The notes: generated by a model from the letters alone, not told the origin. 64,000 nucleotides of DNA from Microbulbifer sp. MKSA007 (GCA_032615215.1 CP128433.1:4076501-4140500), one strand, 5' to 3'; shown: positions 7,537-17,299, counted from the stretch's first letter. A program made the numbers and translations.

Positions 7537-10500
7537 ATGAGGTACGCCGAACTCTTTTGTCAAAGCAACTTTTCTTTTCTGCAGGGGGCATCGCATCCGC
7601 AGGAATTGGTCTACACTGCTTACAATCTGCAATATACAGCCCTTGCTATCACCGATGAATGCTCTCTTTCCGGAGCCGTTAGAGCCTATAAAGAACTTGA
7701 AAACATCAAGTCTACAGACTCTAAAAACCCTGAGTTTAAATTAATTTTTGGCAGCTATTTCCGGCTGCATGACAACATAGAAATAGTTCTACTGGCTCCC
7801 GACAAAACTGCCTACAGCGAGCTATGCCAGTTAATTTCAAAATCACGCTTAAGGGGGAAAAAGGAACCTACATTACTTATCAAAGTGACTTGGTAGAGTT
7901 ATGCAAAAACCTAATTGCCATCTGGATTCCAAATTTTATTAAGATAGAAATACCTGAAGAAATCAAGAAAACCTTCAGCGAACGGTTTTACATTGCCATC
8001 AACAACCACCTACACGCAGAGGAAAGCCTTAAGTCCAATAGAATTACTGAGCTTGCAAGAAGAGAGAATATTTCCTTGGTTGCAACCAATCATGTGTTGA
8101 TGCACTGCTATAGCCGAAAGCCATTACAAGATGTACTCAACGCAAATTATCATAACTGTACCCTGGATAATCTAGGGTATCGTATTGAGCAAAATGCTGA
8201 ACGTTACCTTCGCAGCTTAGGTGATATCCAGTCATTACACTCCAAAGAATCTATAGATAATACCAACTTCATTGCCAAACAGTGTACTTTTTGCTTGAGT
8301 GAACTCAGCTATGAATACCCATCAGAAGTTATCCCCCAAGAAAGTAATGCGAGCAGCTATTTAAAGAAGCTAGCTCAAATAGGAAAGGCTGCTCGCTGGC
8401 CACAGGGCCCTGAAAAGCGAATTGATGAGATTATTAATAAAGAGCTCGCAATAATAGCAGAGCTGCAATATGAGCATTACTTTCTAACCATTTACGATAT
8501 AGTCCAGTTTGCCCGGAAAAATCATATCTTGTACCAGGGCCGTGGCTCCGCAGCCAATTCAGTAGTTTGCTACTGCCTATTCATCACAGAGATAGATCCT
8601 CATAAAATTGGATTACTATTTGAACGGTTTATCTCACGGGAACGCAATGAACCCCCCGATATTGATGTAGACTTTGAGCACGAACGACGTGAAGAAGTTA
8701 TTCAGTATATTTACACAAAATATAGCCGCGAAAGAGCTGGACTTACCGCTAGCAAGATCACCTACCGCTTTAAAAGCGCCGTAAGGGATATCGGCAAAGC
8801 CCTTGGTATCAACGCTGCCACAATAGAACAACTTATTGCTGAACGCGCCTGGTGGGACACTCTAGATGGTTTCCCCCAGCAGATGCAAAAAGTGGGAATA
8901 GATCCGAGCAGCGCAATAGGAAAAATGTTCCCGCAGTTACTGCAGCAAATATATGGTTTTCCAAGACATCTATCGCAACATGTAGGCGGTTTTGTTATTA
9001 CAGAACAACCATTACACCAGCTGGTTCCAATTGAAAATGCCGCTATGGAGGATCGCACCCTAATCCAATGGGACAAAGAGGATATCGAAGATTTAAAACT
9101 AATGAAGGTCGATGTGCTCGCCCTGGGTATGCTGACTGCACTGCGTAAATCCCTGAATTATATTGCTCTATACGGCCCCAAATTGCGATTGCAGGATATT
9201 CCCGGCGAAGACTCACAGGTCTACGAAATGATGTGCAAGGCCGATACCGTTGGAGTCTTTCAAATTGAATCTCGCGCTCAAATGAGCATGCTGCCAAGAT
9301 TACAACCTCGAAATTTTTATGAGCTTACTATAGAAATCGCCATTGTCCGCCCCGGGCCAATTCAAGGCGGCATGGTACACCCCTATCTGAAACGCAAGCA
9401 GGGATTGGAGACCGTGCGCTATCCTCATAACAGTTTACGCCCAGTGCTTGAGCGCACTCTCGGTGTCCCTATATTTCAAGAACAAGTTATTCAACTATCG
9501 ATGGTCGCAGCAGGGTTTAGCGGCGGTGAAGCAGATGAGCTTCGCCGAGCCATGGCCAGCTGGGGAAAAAATGGGGACTTGTATAAATTCAGGGATAAGC
9601 TTGTGCGGGGAATACAAAGTAATGGCTACAAAGAAAATTTTGCTGAGCAGCTCTTCAACCAGATGAAGGGGTTCGGCTCCTATGGCTTCCCCGAATCTCA
9701 CTCTGCAAGCTTTGCGCTTTTAGCCTATTTTTCTGCCTGGATTAAATATCATCATCCAGCTGCCTTTTACTGCGGACTACTCAATAGCCAACCGATGGGC
9801 TTCTATGCACCGGCACAACTGGTTTATGACGCCCAGCGGCATGGGGTGAAGGTTTTGCCTATTGATGTACTTTATAGCTATTGGGATCACAGCTTAGAGA
9901 TACAAGAGCTCTCTTCACCTCAACAAAGAGCCTCATCAAAAAATTACGATACTAAAGGAAAAACATCAGTTAATACGCCGGCAATGCCGTCCAAGGAAAA
10001 TTCAGCATTCAGCAATAAAACTCCCGCTTTACGCCTGGGCATGCGTCTAATTAAAGGGCTAAAAGAAACCACAGAGAAAGCTATCCTAAAGCTTAGAGCG
10101 GATGCAAAAGTCCATTCTTTAGAACAATTTCAAGAACTTTCAAAGCTAAGCCATGAGCAGCTTTCCTGCCTTACTAAGGCTAATGCATTTATCAGCTTGA
10201 CTCGAAATCGCCATAACGACAATTGGACGTCTATAGAAACCGATCACAGCAAGCCACAGACAAAATTTTTACCGCGAAATTATATAAAAGACAGTAGCGA
10301 TATTGACTATAGCAGTACAGGGCTAACCCTTGGTGAACATCCTGCCGCATTACTAAGAAGGCAAAAAAGTTTCAGAAATATACTAAAGCAAAGGACCTTA
10401 CCCACTGCCGTGATCGGGAAAGAATTGAGATCATTGGACTGGTAACTTGCCGACAACGGCCCGGAAGCGCATCTGGAGTGATGTTTTTAACCCTCGAAGA

Positions 10501-10711
10501 TGAAACAGGCTGCATAAATGTAGTGATTTATGAGGCCTATCAAACCTTATATAGAGCAGAGATTATCCATGGAGGCATATTGATTGTTCATGGGGAGCTA
10601 CAAGTCTCTAAAGGGGCCAATAACAACAGTTATAAGACCACCCATGTCATCGCCAAAAGAATATCAAGTATCAGTGAGAAAAATCACCAGAAGACAAGAA
10701 ATTTTCATTGA
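7537..10711 (+). CDS. dnaE2: Error-prone DNA polymerase DnaE2 (ImuC), split by two frameshifts here
   Basis: Alpha-subunit-like C-family polymerase for translesion synthesis. Three consecutive frames make up the gene: 7537-7896 (PHP domain, NFSFLQGASHPQELV), about 7858-10385 (palm with GRGSAANSVV and the catalytic PDIDVDFEHERREE; FGSYGFPESHSASF; tandem HhH region), and about 10388-10711 (OB fold, IGLVTCRQRPGS, FLTLEDETG, ending RNFH). Each junction needs one added base: a G in the G5 run at about 7854-7858, and an A in the AAA at 10385-10387. The repaired product is 1058 residues, normal for DnaE2. No programmed-frameshift signal is needed, though GAAAAAG at the first site is weakly slippery. 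I infer sequencing deletions, but the gene is dispensable and could be inactive. Confidence 0.88.
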
Positions 10712-10791
10712 AGAGACTTCCCCTAGACGTACTCCAGTGACCTTATCGAGCAACCCTCACTCAAGTAACTCTACTTCACTTAGTAAGGGAG

Positions 10792-10833
10792 GAGTTTACA
10801 TCTAAGTATAAGAAGACAGAAGGCTGTAAACTC
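10792..10833. repeat. Inverted repeat between dnaE2 and tfpZ
   Basis: Perfect 9-base arms (GAGTTTACA at 10792-10800 and TGTAAACTC at 10825-10833) with a 24-base loop, lying between the converging dnaE2 and tfpZ genes. Probably a transcription-ending hairpin, although no T-run follows on either strand. Confidence 0.4.
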
Positions 10834-10857
10834 ACATCACTGGCAACCCTAAAGTCA

Positions 10858-11598
10858 TTACTGCTCAAAAGGATAGATATTATAGTAGGTCGCGTTATCA
10901 ACTCCCTCTTCCTTCGTAAAAACGGCGGTCCAAGCCCCAAATCGTGTTACAACGGGCAACCATAAGAAGTCTTGATCCTGTAGATCTGAAGGTAGAGATT
11001 GCTGTTCGGCCTTGGCAATAAGTTCAAAATTGTCCCTTCCAAAGGCCCTACCAGCTATTTCACCCTTAAAGCAGGGTCGGTAATATTTAGGGTACAACTG
11101 GATGTCTTTACCTTTCAACGCTGAGATAAGCAAATCTGATTTTTCCTGAGCATCCACTGGCCCCTCTGTACAGACCAGCTTTGGGCCGAACCAGGGCTTA
11201 TCCGTATAGCCATTAGCTCCCGCTTTCATATCAACGGCATCCAACTCAGAGGCGGCAACAACTTCTATTCGATCTTTAACAAAAACCAGATAGACCGGCC
11301 GCGATAGTGTGACTACATACAACCCATAAATTAATGCCGCCAGCTGTACAGCTCCCACCAAAAGATAATCACGGACTAACTCACGCCTGGGCTTCTGGGG
11401 ATTAAAGATCACGAGGGACATCAAAGGCCCCATAGCCAACTCTACCCCCATTACAAGCAAAAAGAGATTCGCCCCCGCCATCATGTCGGCAAGTTCGCCT
11501 GGATACCAAATCCCATAAACGGCAACCAGCATCAAAGCCGCTACCGATAATGTAATCAGAGCGTGGTAGCCCGTCGCTTTTAACTTTGCTTGTAACAT
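10858..11598 (-). CDS. tfpZ: TfpZ-like type IV pilin accessory membrane protein
   Basis: A 246-residue inner-membrane protein resembling the TfpX/TfpY/TfpZ/FimB group encoded next to type IV pilin genes, where they modulate pilin assembly in Pseudomonas and relatives. Hydrophobic segments lie near residues 13-31, 38-66 and 82-105, followed by a soluble C-terminal domain with two cysteines (LVCTEG, RPCFKG). The gene is immediately downstream of pilA on the same strand, behind a terminator, so its expression may depend on read-through or its own promoter. Function in this organism is inferred from family and position. Confidence 0.8.
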   Translation of the reverse strand: MLQAKLKATGYHALITLSVAALMLVAVYGIWYPGELADMMAGANLFLLVMGVELAMGPLMSLVIFNPQKPRRELVRDYLLVGAVQLAALIYGLYVVTLSRPVYLVFVKDRIEVVAASELDAVDMKAGANGYTDKPWFGPKLVCTEGPVDAQEKSDLLISALKGKDIQLYPKYYRPCFKGEIAGRAFGRDNFELIAKAEQQSLPSDLQDQDFLWLPVVTRFGAWTAVFTKEEGVDNATYYNIYPFEQ

Positions 11599-11614
11599 CT
11601 ACCTACCTTATCAA

Positions 11615-11646
11615 CAAAAAAAGCCCCCTATAAAGGAGGCTTTTTA
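11615..11646 (-). terminator. Intrinsic terminator after pilA
   Basis: Read on the minus strand, AAAAAGCCTCC and GGGGGCTTTTTTT form a GC-rich stem with one mismatch around TTTATA and are followed by a T-run. It separates the highly expressed pilA from tfpZ. Confidence 0.85.
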
Positions 11647-11663
11647 TCACAACTTAAGCAGGA

Positions 11664-12221
11664 TTATGCGCGACATTCAGCCGGTGCAATATTGCCTGGC
11701 AGAGTTGCCTGTGCTGGAGCATTAGCCTTACCTGCAGCGTAGCAAGTCCAGATAATTGGTGCGGTTGGGCGAGTACCTACCACTAGGGCAGCGCCTGCAG
11801 CAGTGGGAATCAGGCTCAGGGTCTCAGTACCTGCAGCGGATACACGAGTACCGAAAGCGATATCAATCTGACCAGTAGAGGTTGTTACCGCAATGGTGTT
11901 TACATTCTGGGAGCCACCTACAGCACCGTTATTACCCAGAGTCAGGGTACAAGTACCGGCAGCAGCACAAGGGGTAGTCGCAGCATTAATTGCAGCAGAG
12001 GTTGGGTAACCGGCTGCAAAGCCACCGGCAGCATCCGGCACTACGTTAGCTGCGTTGTCAGCAACAATTGCGCGCGCTTCAGTAGCCAAAGTGAGGCCCT
12101 CTGCTACTCGGGAGCGAGCGGTGTAATCTTGGTAAGCCGGCAGAGCTACGGCTGCCAAAATACCGATGATCGCGACTACGATCATTAATTCAATAAGAGT
12201 AAAACCCTGTTGCTTTTTCAT
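11664..12221 (-). CDS. pilA: Type IV major pilin
   Basis: A 185-residue type IVa pilin, the main pilus subunit. The class III leader MKKQQG is cleaved before Phe by PilD. The mature N-terminus FTLIELMIVVAIIGILAAVA carries the conserved Glu5 and the assembly helix. Four cysteines (PCAAAGTC, WTCY, AECR) suggest disulfides, with the last pair forming the D-loop. The globular domain is alanine/threonine-rich. The start is ATG 12221 with GGAG 9 bases upstream; an ATG five codons earlier is part of that ribosome binding site. A sigma-54 promoter lies upstream, and the assembly genes pilB-pilC-pilD are divergent. Confidence 0.95.
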   Translation of the reverse strand: MKKQQGFTLIELMIVVAIIGILAAVALPAYQDYTARSRVAEGLTLATEARAIVADNAANVVPDAAGGFAAGYPTSAAINAATTPCAAAGTCTLTLGNNGAVGGSQNVNTIAVTTSTGQIDIAFGTRVSAAGTETLSLIPTAAGAALVVGTRPTAPIIWTCYAAGKANAPAQATLPGNIAPAECRA

Positions 12222-12284
12222 TGTAACCGTCTCCATACAGACTATTTGAAATAGTGAATCCCGTGAGGAAGTCGCAGAACAATA

Positions 12285-12300
12285 TACAAGCTTTGTGCCA
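12285..12300 (-). promoter_or_regulatory. Sigma-54 (RpoN) promoter of pilA
   Basis: On the minus strand TGGCAC-N5-TTGTA matches the -24/-12 consensus TGGCAC-N5-TTGCA with one change (GC to GT at -12). It lies 64 bases before the pilA ATG, so transcription would start near 12273. PilA genes of pseudomonad type are driven by RpoN with the PilS-PilR two-component system; no pilSR genes are in this window. The rest of the 12237-12606 gap is AT-rich with no other recognisable element. Confidence 0.75.
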
Positions 12301-12606
12301 ACGTTAACAAATACTAATTACAACCCCATCCTGCAACTGCGTTACTGATCACACATTCGTTCTCTGCATCAGATTCACCCTATGGAGATTGACACTAATC
12401 TTCGATATCCGACAAAAATTGTCACTCTTTAGCAGTTGACGGCTATACCCGAGACATTTAGTCAAGCTTTCAATTTATTGGCTCTCGTTCATTATTTCGC
12501 TATATTCCGTTCGATATCCTAAATATACGCTTTGGATGTAATGCTTTAGGCTAACCCAGCTTCTTAAGCAACAAGCATGTAGTAACCCTATACGGCAGTG
12601 TGACCA

Positions 12607-14319
12607 ATGACAGCACCCCCTCTTAGCGGCCTAGCCAAGCGTTTGGTTGCCGATCAAATTTTTGATGAATCAACCGCGCTATCTGCCGTTAAAGCAGCCC
12701 GGCGAGAAAATCAAAGCTTTGTCCAGCATATAGCGGAAACCAAACTGGTTAAAAGCTCTGAACTCGCCAAGATCGCTTCACTGGCATTTGGCACTCCGCT
12801 TTTTGACCTCAGCAGCTATAACTTTGAACTGATTCCAAGGGATATCGTCGACGATAAGCTTGTCATCAAACACTTCGCTCTTCCGCTGTATAAAAGGGGC
12901 AACCGGCTATTTGTAGCGGTGGCGGACCCAACCAATCTTGCCGGCCTGGATGAGATAAATTTTAATACTGGATTGAATACTGACCCCGTTATAGTCGAAG
13001 CCGATAAGCTCGCCAAAGCCATTGAGAACTACCTGTCCCAGGGTGACGATATGGGAGCAGGTCTCGATGGCATGGAGGACGAGGAACTTGATTCCCTCAA
13101 TGTTGGTGAGGACGATTCCGATCGCGGCAGTGATGAGGAACCCGGTGGCGATGAAGCACCGGTAGTTCGCTTTGTGAACAAAGTGCTTCTCGACGCAATC
13201 CGCACCGGAGCTTCGGATATCCACTTTGAACCTTACGAAAAATCCTACAGGGTGAGATTTCGTACCGATGGGGTCTTGCACGAAATTGCCAAGCCTCCCA
13301 TTCAATTGGCCTCCAGGCTTTCCGCACGCCTCAAAGTGATGTCCAAGATGGATATTTCTGAGAAGCGGGTTCCCCAGGATGGCCGCATAAAAATGAAGCT
13401 CTCCAAAACCAAGGCTATCGATTTCCGCGTTAACAGCCTGCCGACTCTCTGGGGTGAGAAAATTGTACTGCGTATTCTCGACCCCTCCTCTGCCAAGCTC
13501 GGCATTGATGCCCTTGGGTATGAGGATGAGCAAAAGCAAATCTATATGGACGCCTTGGCCCAACCGCAGGGAATGATCTTAGTTACCGGCCCCACAGGAT
13601 CAGGAAAGACGGTCTCGCTTTATACGGGACTTAATATCCTGAACACCCCGGAGCGCAATATCTCTACCGCAGAGGATCCGGTGGAGATCAATCTCGAGGG
13701 CATCAACCAGGTCAATGTTTCAGCAAGAGTCGGACTCGACTTTGCCGAGGCCCTGCGTTCGTTCCTGCGGCAGGATCCCGATATTGTTATGGTGGGGGAA
13801 ATTCGGGACTTGGAAACGGCCGAAATCGCCATTAAGGCAGCACAAACCGGGCACTTGGTGCTTTCAACACTACATACCAACTCTGCACCGGAAACCCTGA
13901 CTCGCCTAATGAATATGGGCGTCCCTACTTTTAATATTGCCACCTCTGTGAGCGTTATTATTGCGCAGCGCCTGGCTCGAAGATTGTGTAATGAGTGTAA
14001 GAAACCAGCCACCCTTCCACCCGAAGTACTCGAGGCTGAGGGCTTTTCCGCCGTTACAATCCCCGAAAGCGACTGGAGCATCTTTCAGCCCGTGGGTTGT
14101 GAGCACTGTTCTAAAGGCTATAAGGGCCGCGTAGGTGTGTATGAAGTGGTTCGCATCACTGACGGCATCTCCAGAATTATAATGGAAGGAGGCAACTCTA
14201 TTCAGATTGCAGATCAAGCTCGGCAAGAGGGCTTCAACAATCTGAGAGTTTCAGCACTGAGAAAGGTTGTGATGGGTGTCACCAGCCTGGAGGAGGCCAA
14301 CCGGGTCACGAAGGATTAA
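12607..14319 (+). CDS. pilB: Type IV pilus extension ATPase PilB
   Basis: A 570-residue hexameric GspE-family ATPase that powers pilus polymerisation on the inner-membrane cytoplasmic face. It contains an N-terminal MshEN/T2SSE-N domain, then the ATPase core with Walker A GPTGSGKT (about residue 328), Asp box, Walker B region DIVMVGEIRD (about 393), and a His box (TGHLVLSTLHTN). A C-terminal tetracysteine zinc motif (CNECKKP near 462, CEHCSKG near 499) is typical of PilB. An acidic linker (residues about 140-185) is rich in Asp/Glu. It is first in the pilB-pilC-pilD run and divergent from pilA. Confidence 0.96.
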   Translation: MTAPPLSGLAKRLVADQIFDESTALSAVKAARRENQSFVQHIAETKLVKSSELAKIASLAFGTPLFDLSSYNFELIPRDIVDDKLVIKHFALPLYKRGNRLFVAVADPTNLAGLDEINFNTGLNTDPVIVEADKLAKAIENYLSQGDDMGAGLDGMEDEELDSLNVGEDDSDRGSDEEPGGDEAPVVRFVNKVLLDAIRTGASDIHFEPYEKSYRVRFRTDGVLHEIAKPPIQLASRLSARLKVMSKMDISEKRVPQDGRIKMKLSKTKAIDFRVNSLPTLWGEKIVLRILDPSSAKLGIDALGYEDEQKQIYMDALAQPQGMILVTGPTGSGKTVSLYTGLNILNTPERNISTAEDPVEINLEGINQVNVSARVGLDFAEALRSFLRQDPDIVMVGEIRDLETAEIAIKAAQTGHLVLSTLHTNSAPETLTRLMNMGVPTFNIATSVSVIIAQRLARRLCNECKKPATLPPEVLEAEGFSAVTIPESDWSIFQPVGCEHCSKGYKGRVGVYEVVRITDGISRIIMEGGNSIQIADQARQEGFNNLRVSALRKVVMGVTSLEEANRVTKD

Positions 14320-14327
14320 CTGCTATT

Positions 14328-14348
14328 AGCCTAATATGGGATTAGGCT
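14328..14348 (+). repeat. Hairpin between pilB and pilC
   Basis: Perfect 8-base arms AGCCTAAT and ATTAGGCT around ATGGG, 8 bases after the pilB stop and followed by no T-run. It could modulate the pilB/pilC mRNA ratio or stabilise the 3' end. The 156-base pilB-pilC gap is otherwise plain. Confidence 0.4.
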
Positions 14349-14475
14349 CCGCAGTGAAATCTCGTTTTAAGCCGGTATAAGCCGCCGAGTTTTAAGATAT
14401 CGAATAAAGAATCAAAAGCACTCTTCTGTCGACTTCAAAAATGCAGAAGTGAAAAGTATATCCAGGGTAACATTT

Positions 14476-15690
14476 ATGGCCAACGCTACAGCAGTTGCAT
14501 ACATCTACAAGGGAGTAGACAGTAAAGGGGCTAAAATTCAAGGTGAGATCAACGGTACGAGCCCAGCACTGGTAAAGGCCCAGCTGCGCAAACAGGGAAT
14601 CATCGCCAATCGCGTACAGAAGAAGCCTACCCCCCTGTTCGGCGGCGGTAAGAAAAAAGTCAAACCTGCCGATATCGCGCTGTTTACTCGGCAGATGGCT
14701 ACCATGATGAAGGCTGGTGTACCTCTGGTACAGAGCTTTGAGATTGTTGCTGACGGCATGGATAACCAGGGGGTCAAAGAATTAGTTTATAAAATACGCA
14801 CCGAAGTTGCCTCGGGCACGGCATTTGCTGATGCACTGCGTAAACACCCCATGTACTTTGACGATTTATTCTGCAACTTAGTTGCCTCTGGTGAACAGTC
14901 TGGCGCACTGGAAACCATGCTGGACAGAATTGCTACCTATAAGGAAAAAACAGAATCCTTAAAGGCAAAAATCAAAAAAGCAATGACCTACCCTATTGCG
15001 GTAATTGCAGTTGCACTTGTTGTAACTTCAATTCTGCTAATCAAAGTAGTCCCTCAATTTGCCACCACTTTCTCTAGTTTCGGAGCGGATCTACCCGCAT
15101 TCACAAAACTGGTCGTCAGCATGTCAGAATGGATGCAGGCAAACTGGTTTATAGCCCTTGTTATTACTATTGTCGGTATTGGCGGCACGATCGAAGCCAA
15201 AAAGCGCAATAAAAAAGTGGCCGAGTTTTTTGACCGCCTTATTTTAAAACTGCCAATTATCGGCCAAATTACCTACAACTCTATCTCAGCGCGTTTCGCC
15301 CGTACCCTTTCGACAACCTTTGCCGCCGGGGTTCCCTTGATCGACGCACTTAAGTCTGTTGCAGGAGCAACCGGAAACAGTATCTATACCGAGGCTACCC
15401 TTAAAATAAGAGATTCTGTCGCAACGGGTATCCCCCTCAATACCGCGCTGCGAACATCGGGGGTTTTTCCCACCATGCTGATACAAATGACAGCCATCGG
15501 TGAAGAGTCTGGTGCCCTGGATGAAATGCTGGGTAAGTCAGCCGACTACTACGAAGAGGCTGTAGACAATATGGTCGACAACCTTACCACTCTGCTTGAG
15601 CCGCTAATTATGGCAGTGCTGGGTATTCTGGTCGGCGGCTTGATGATCGCCATGTACTTACCTATTTTCCAGCTGGGTCAAGTTGTTTAA
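14476..15690 (+). CDS. pilC: Type IV pilus inner-membrane platform protein PilC
   Basis: A 404-residue GspF-family platform protein that couples PilB/PilT ATPases to pilin insertion. Two repeated T2SSF domains (residues about 65-190 and 270-390) each carry the FTRQMATMMKAGVPL / FARTLSTTFAAGVPL type motif and a membrane segment. A further helix lies at the C-terminus (GILVGGLMIAMYLPIFQLG). The start is ATG 14476 (MANATAVAYIYKG), with AGGG 8 bases upstream; a GTG at 14449 would add nine non-conserved residues. pilD begins 5 bases after the stop. Confidence 0.95.
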   Translation: MANATAVAYIYKGVDSKGAKIQGEINGTSPALVKAQLRKQGIIANRVQKKPTPLFGGGKKKVKPADIALFTRQMATMMKAGVPLVQSFEIVADGMDNQGVKELVYKIRTEVASGTAFADALRKHPMYFDDLFCNLVASGEQSGALETMLDRIATYKEKTESLKAKIKKAMTYPIAVIAVALVVTSILLIKVVPQFATTFSSFGADLPAFTKLVVSMSEWMQANWFIALVITIVGIGGTIEAKKRNKKVAEFFDRLILKLPIIGQITYNSISARFARTLSTTFAAGVPLIDALKSVAGATGNSIYTEATLKIRDSVATGIPLNTALRTSGVFPTMLIQMTAIGEESGALDEMLGKSADYYEEAVDNMVDNLTTLLEPLIMAVLGILVGGLMIAMYLPIFQLGQVV

Positions 15691-15695
15691 AACAG

Positions 15696-16580
15696 ATGAT
15701 TGAAACCCTAACCTTTTACCCGGCGCTGCTCATAGGCAGCGCCTTTATTTTGGGCCTACTTATAGGCAGCTTCTTAAACGTCGTAATCCTGCGTCTCCCC
15801 GTTATGATGGAGCGGGAGTATAAGCGGGACTTCTATAGTTACTTTGATAAAAAGCCTCCTAGCGAGGAGCAGAAAGAGTTAGAAAAGCCTTTTAATCTGG
15901 TACTACCACACTCCCACTGCCCCAAATGCCAAGTTGAGATCAAAGCCTGGCAAAATATCCCCGTTATTAGCTACCTATTTCTTCGCGGTAAGTGCGGTTC
16001 CTGTGGTACCTCCATTTCCAAACGTTACCCAATGGTGGAACTGATTACCGGCATTTTGACCGCTATCGTTGTCTGGCAATTGGGCTTCACCTGGCAGGCT
16101 TTGGCTGGATGCTTTTTTACCTGGGCTTTGATTGCTCTAACAGCTATCGATTTTGACAAACAACTACTTCCAGACAGTATTACTCTGCCGTTACTCTGGG
16201 CCGGTTTGCTAATCAATATTTGGGGAGTGTTTGCTTCTCTGCAGGACGCTGTAATCGGTGCTATTGCCGGCTACCTATCTCTTTGGCTGGTGTTCCACAT
16301 CTTTAAGATTGTTACCGGCAAAGAAGGTATGGGGGCTGGTGACTTTAAAATCCTGGCAGCTATCGGAGCTTGGTTTGGCTGGCAGGTGCTACCGATGGTC
16401 ATCCTGCTTTCTGCCGTCGTAGGGGCTATCGCGGGAATATCCTGGAGCATTGCCGTAGGGCGGGACCGAAACCTGCCCATCGCTTTTGGTCCCTATCTCG
16501 CTGGTGCCGGCTGGATCGCTATGCTTTGGGGGGATCATATTATGAACTGGTATTTCAATATCTCTGGGCTTACCGGTTAG
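15696..16580 (+). CDS. pilD: Prepilin peptidase / N-methyltransferase PilD
   Basis: A 294-residue polytopic inner-membrane aspartyl protease that cleaves class III leaders of PilA and pseudopilins and methylates the new N-terminal Phe. The cytoplasmic loop holds the zinc-binding pair of CxxC motifs (CPKC, CGSC; residues about 73-110). Catalytic aspartates are in AIDFDKQLLPD and in the GxGD motif GMGAGDFKILAAIGAW. Length and topology match the family. It is the last gene before a strong terminator. Confidence 0.96.
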   Translation: MIETLTFYPALLIGSAFILGLLIGSFLNVVILRLPVMMEREYKRDFYSYFDKKPPSEEQKELEKPFNLVLPHSHCPKCQVEIKAWQNIPVISYLFLRGKCGSCGTSISKRYPMVELITGILTAIVVWQLGFTWQALAGCFFTWALIALTAIDFDKQLLPDSITLPLLWAGLLINIWGVFASLQDAVIGAIAGYLSLWLVFHIFKIVTGKEGMGAGDFKILAAIGAWFGWQVLPMVILLSAVVGAIAGISWSIAVGRDRNLPIAFGPYLAGAGWIAMLWGDHIMNWYFNISGLTG

Positions 16581-16620
16581 GCCGCCAGCTACCTACTCTC
16601 CATCCAATTGCATTACCATG

Positions 16621-16651
16621 ACCCCGGCCAGCTATCTGGCCGGGGTTTTTA
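16621..16651 (+). terminator. Intrinsic terminator after pilD
   Basis: A perfect 10-base GC-rich stem (ACCCCGGCCA / TGGCCGGGGT) with a 6-base loop is followed by TTTTT. It ends the pilBCD transcript 41 bases after the pilD stop and lies only 41 bases before the coaE start. Confidence 0.93.
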
Positions 16652-16691
16652 TTTATACCGCAACCTTATTTATTCTTGGGGAGGGCAGCCA

Positions 16692-17299
16692 TTGTTTACC
16701 GTAGGCTTAACCGGCGGGATCGGTAGCGGAAAGTCAGCAGCAGCTGGGTATTTCCGTGGTCTGGGCATTAATGTAGTAGATGCAGACTGGGCGGCAAGGG
16801 TTGTGGTACAACCGGGAAAGCCCGCTCTGGAACAGATAGCCCGACACTTCGGGGCCGATGTCTTACTGGAAAGTGGCGAGTTAAACCGGAGCAAACTGCG
16901 CACACTGATATTTGACGACCCAGGCGAACGGCAATGGCTGGAAAGCCTTTTACATCCACTGATTAGAGAAGAAATAACTTCCTCACTGAACGCAAATCAG
17001 GGGCCCTACGCAATATTGGAATCCCCCTCCTGATTGAGTCAGGCCAATATGAGCTCGTTAACAGGATTTGTGTAGTCGATCTACCCGAGGCTTTGCAGCT
17101 TGAGCGCGCCAGCGCGCGCGATAACAGCCAACAGGAACAGATTCGCAAAATCATGACGGCCCAACTGACAAGGGAGCAAAGACTAGAGAAGGCGGATGAT
17201 GTGCTGGATAACGCTAGTGACTTAGCCTCACTCAAAGCTCAAATAGAGCAGCTCCATCGGGAATACTTGCAGATTGCCCGGTCAAGACAATCGAACTAA
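16692..17299 (+). CDS. coaE: Dephospho-CoA kinase, one-base frameshift in this sequence
   Basis: Phosphorylates dephospho-CoA in the last step of coenzyme A synthesis; essential. The P-loop GLTGGIGSGKS lies at residues 5-15, the DAD motif (VVDADWAAR) near 30, and HPLIREE near 90. The likely start is TTG 16692, with GGGGAGGG upstream; no ATG fits, since the frame upstream runs into the pilD terminator. The frame breaks after AILESP in a C5 run at 17023-17027. One added C restores LLIESGQYELVNRICVVD and continues to the stop at 17299, giving 202 residues. Because the enzyme is essential, a sequencing deletion is the likely cause. Confidence 0.9.

Noticed and set aside
7840..7900. Programmed frameshift as the default reading of dnaE2
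   Set aside because: Other essential genes show the same homopolymer deletions, and no downstream stimulatory structure is evident; retained only as a low-interest finding.
10584..10805. 73-codon plus-strand open frame after dnaE2
   Set aside because: It overlaps the dnaE2 OB-fold frame and has no independent ribosome site.
12907..13563. 218-codon minus-strand open frame inside pilB
   Set aside because: It is a shadow of the PilB ATPase core, with no start signal.
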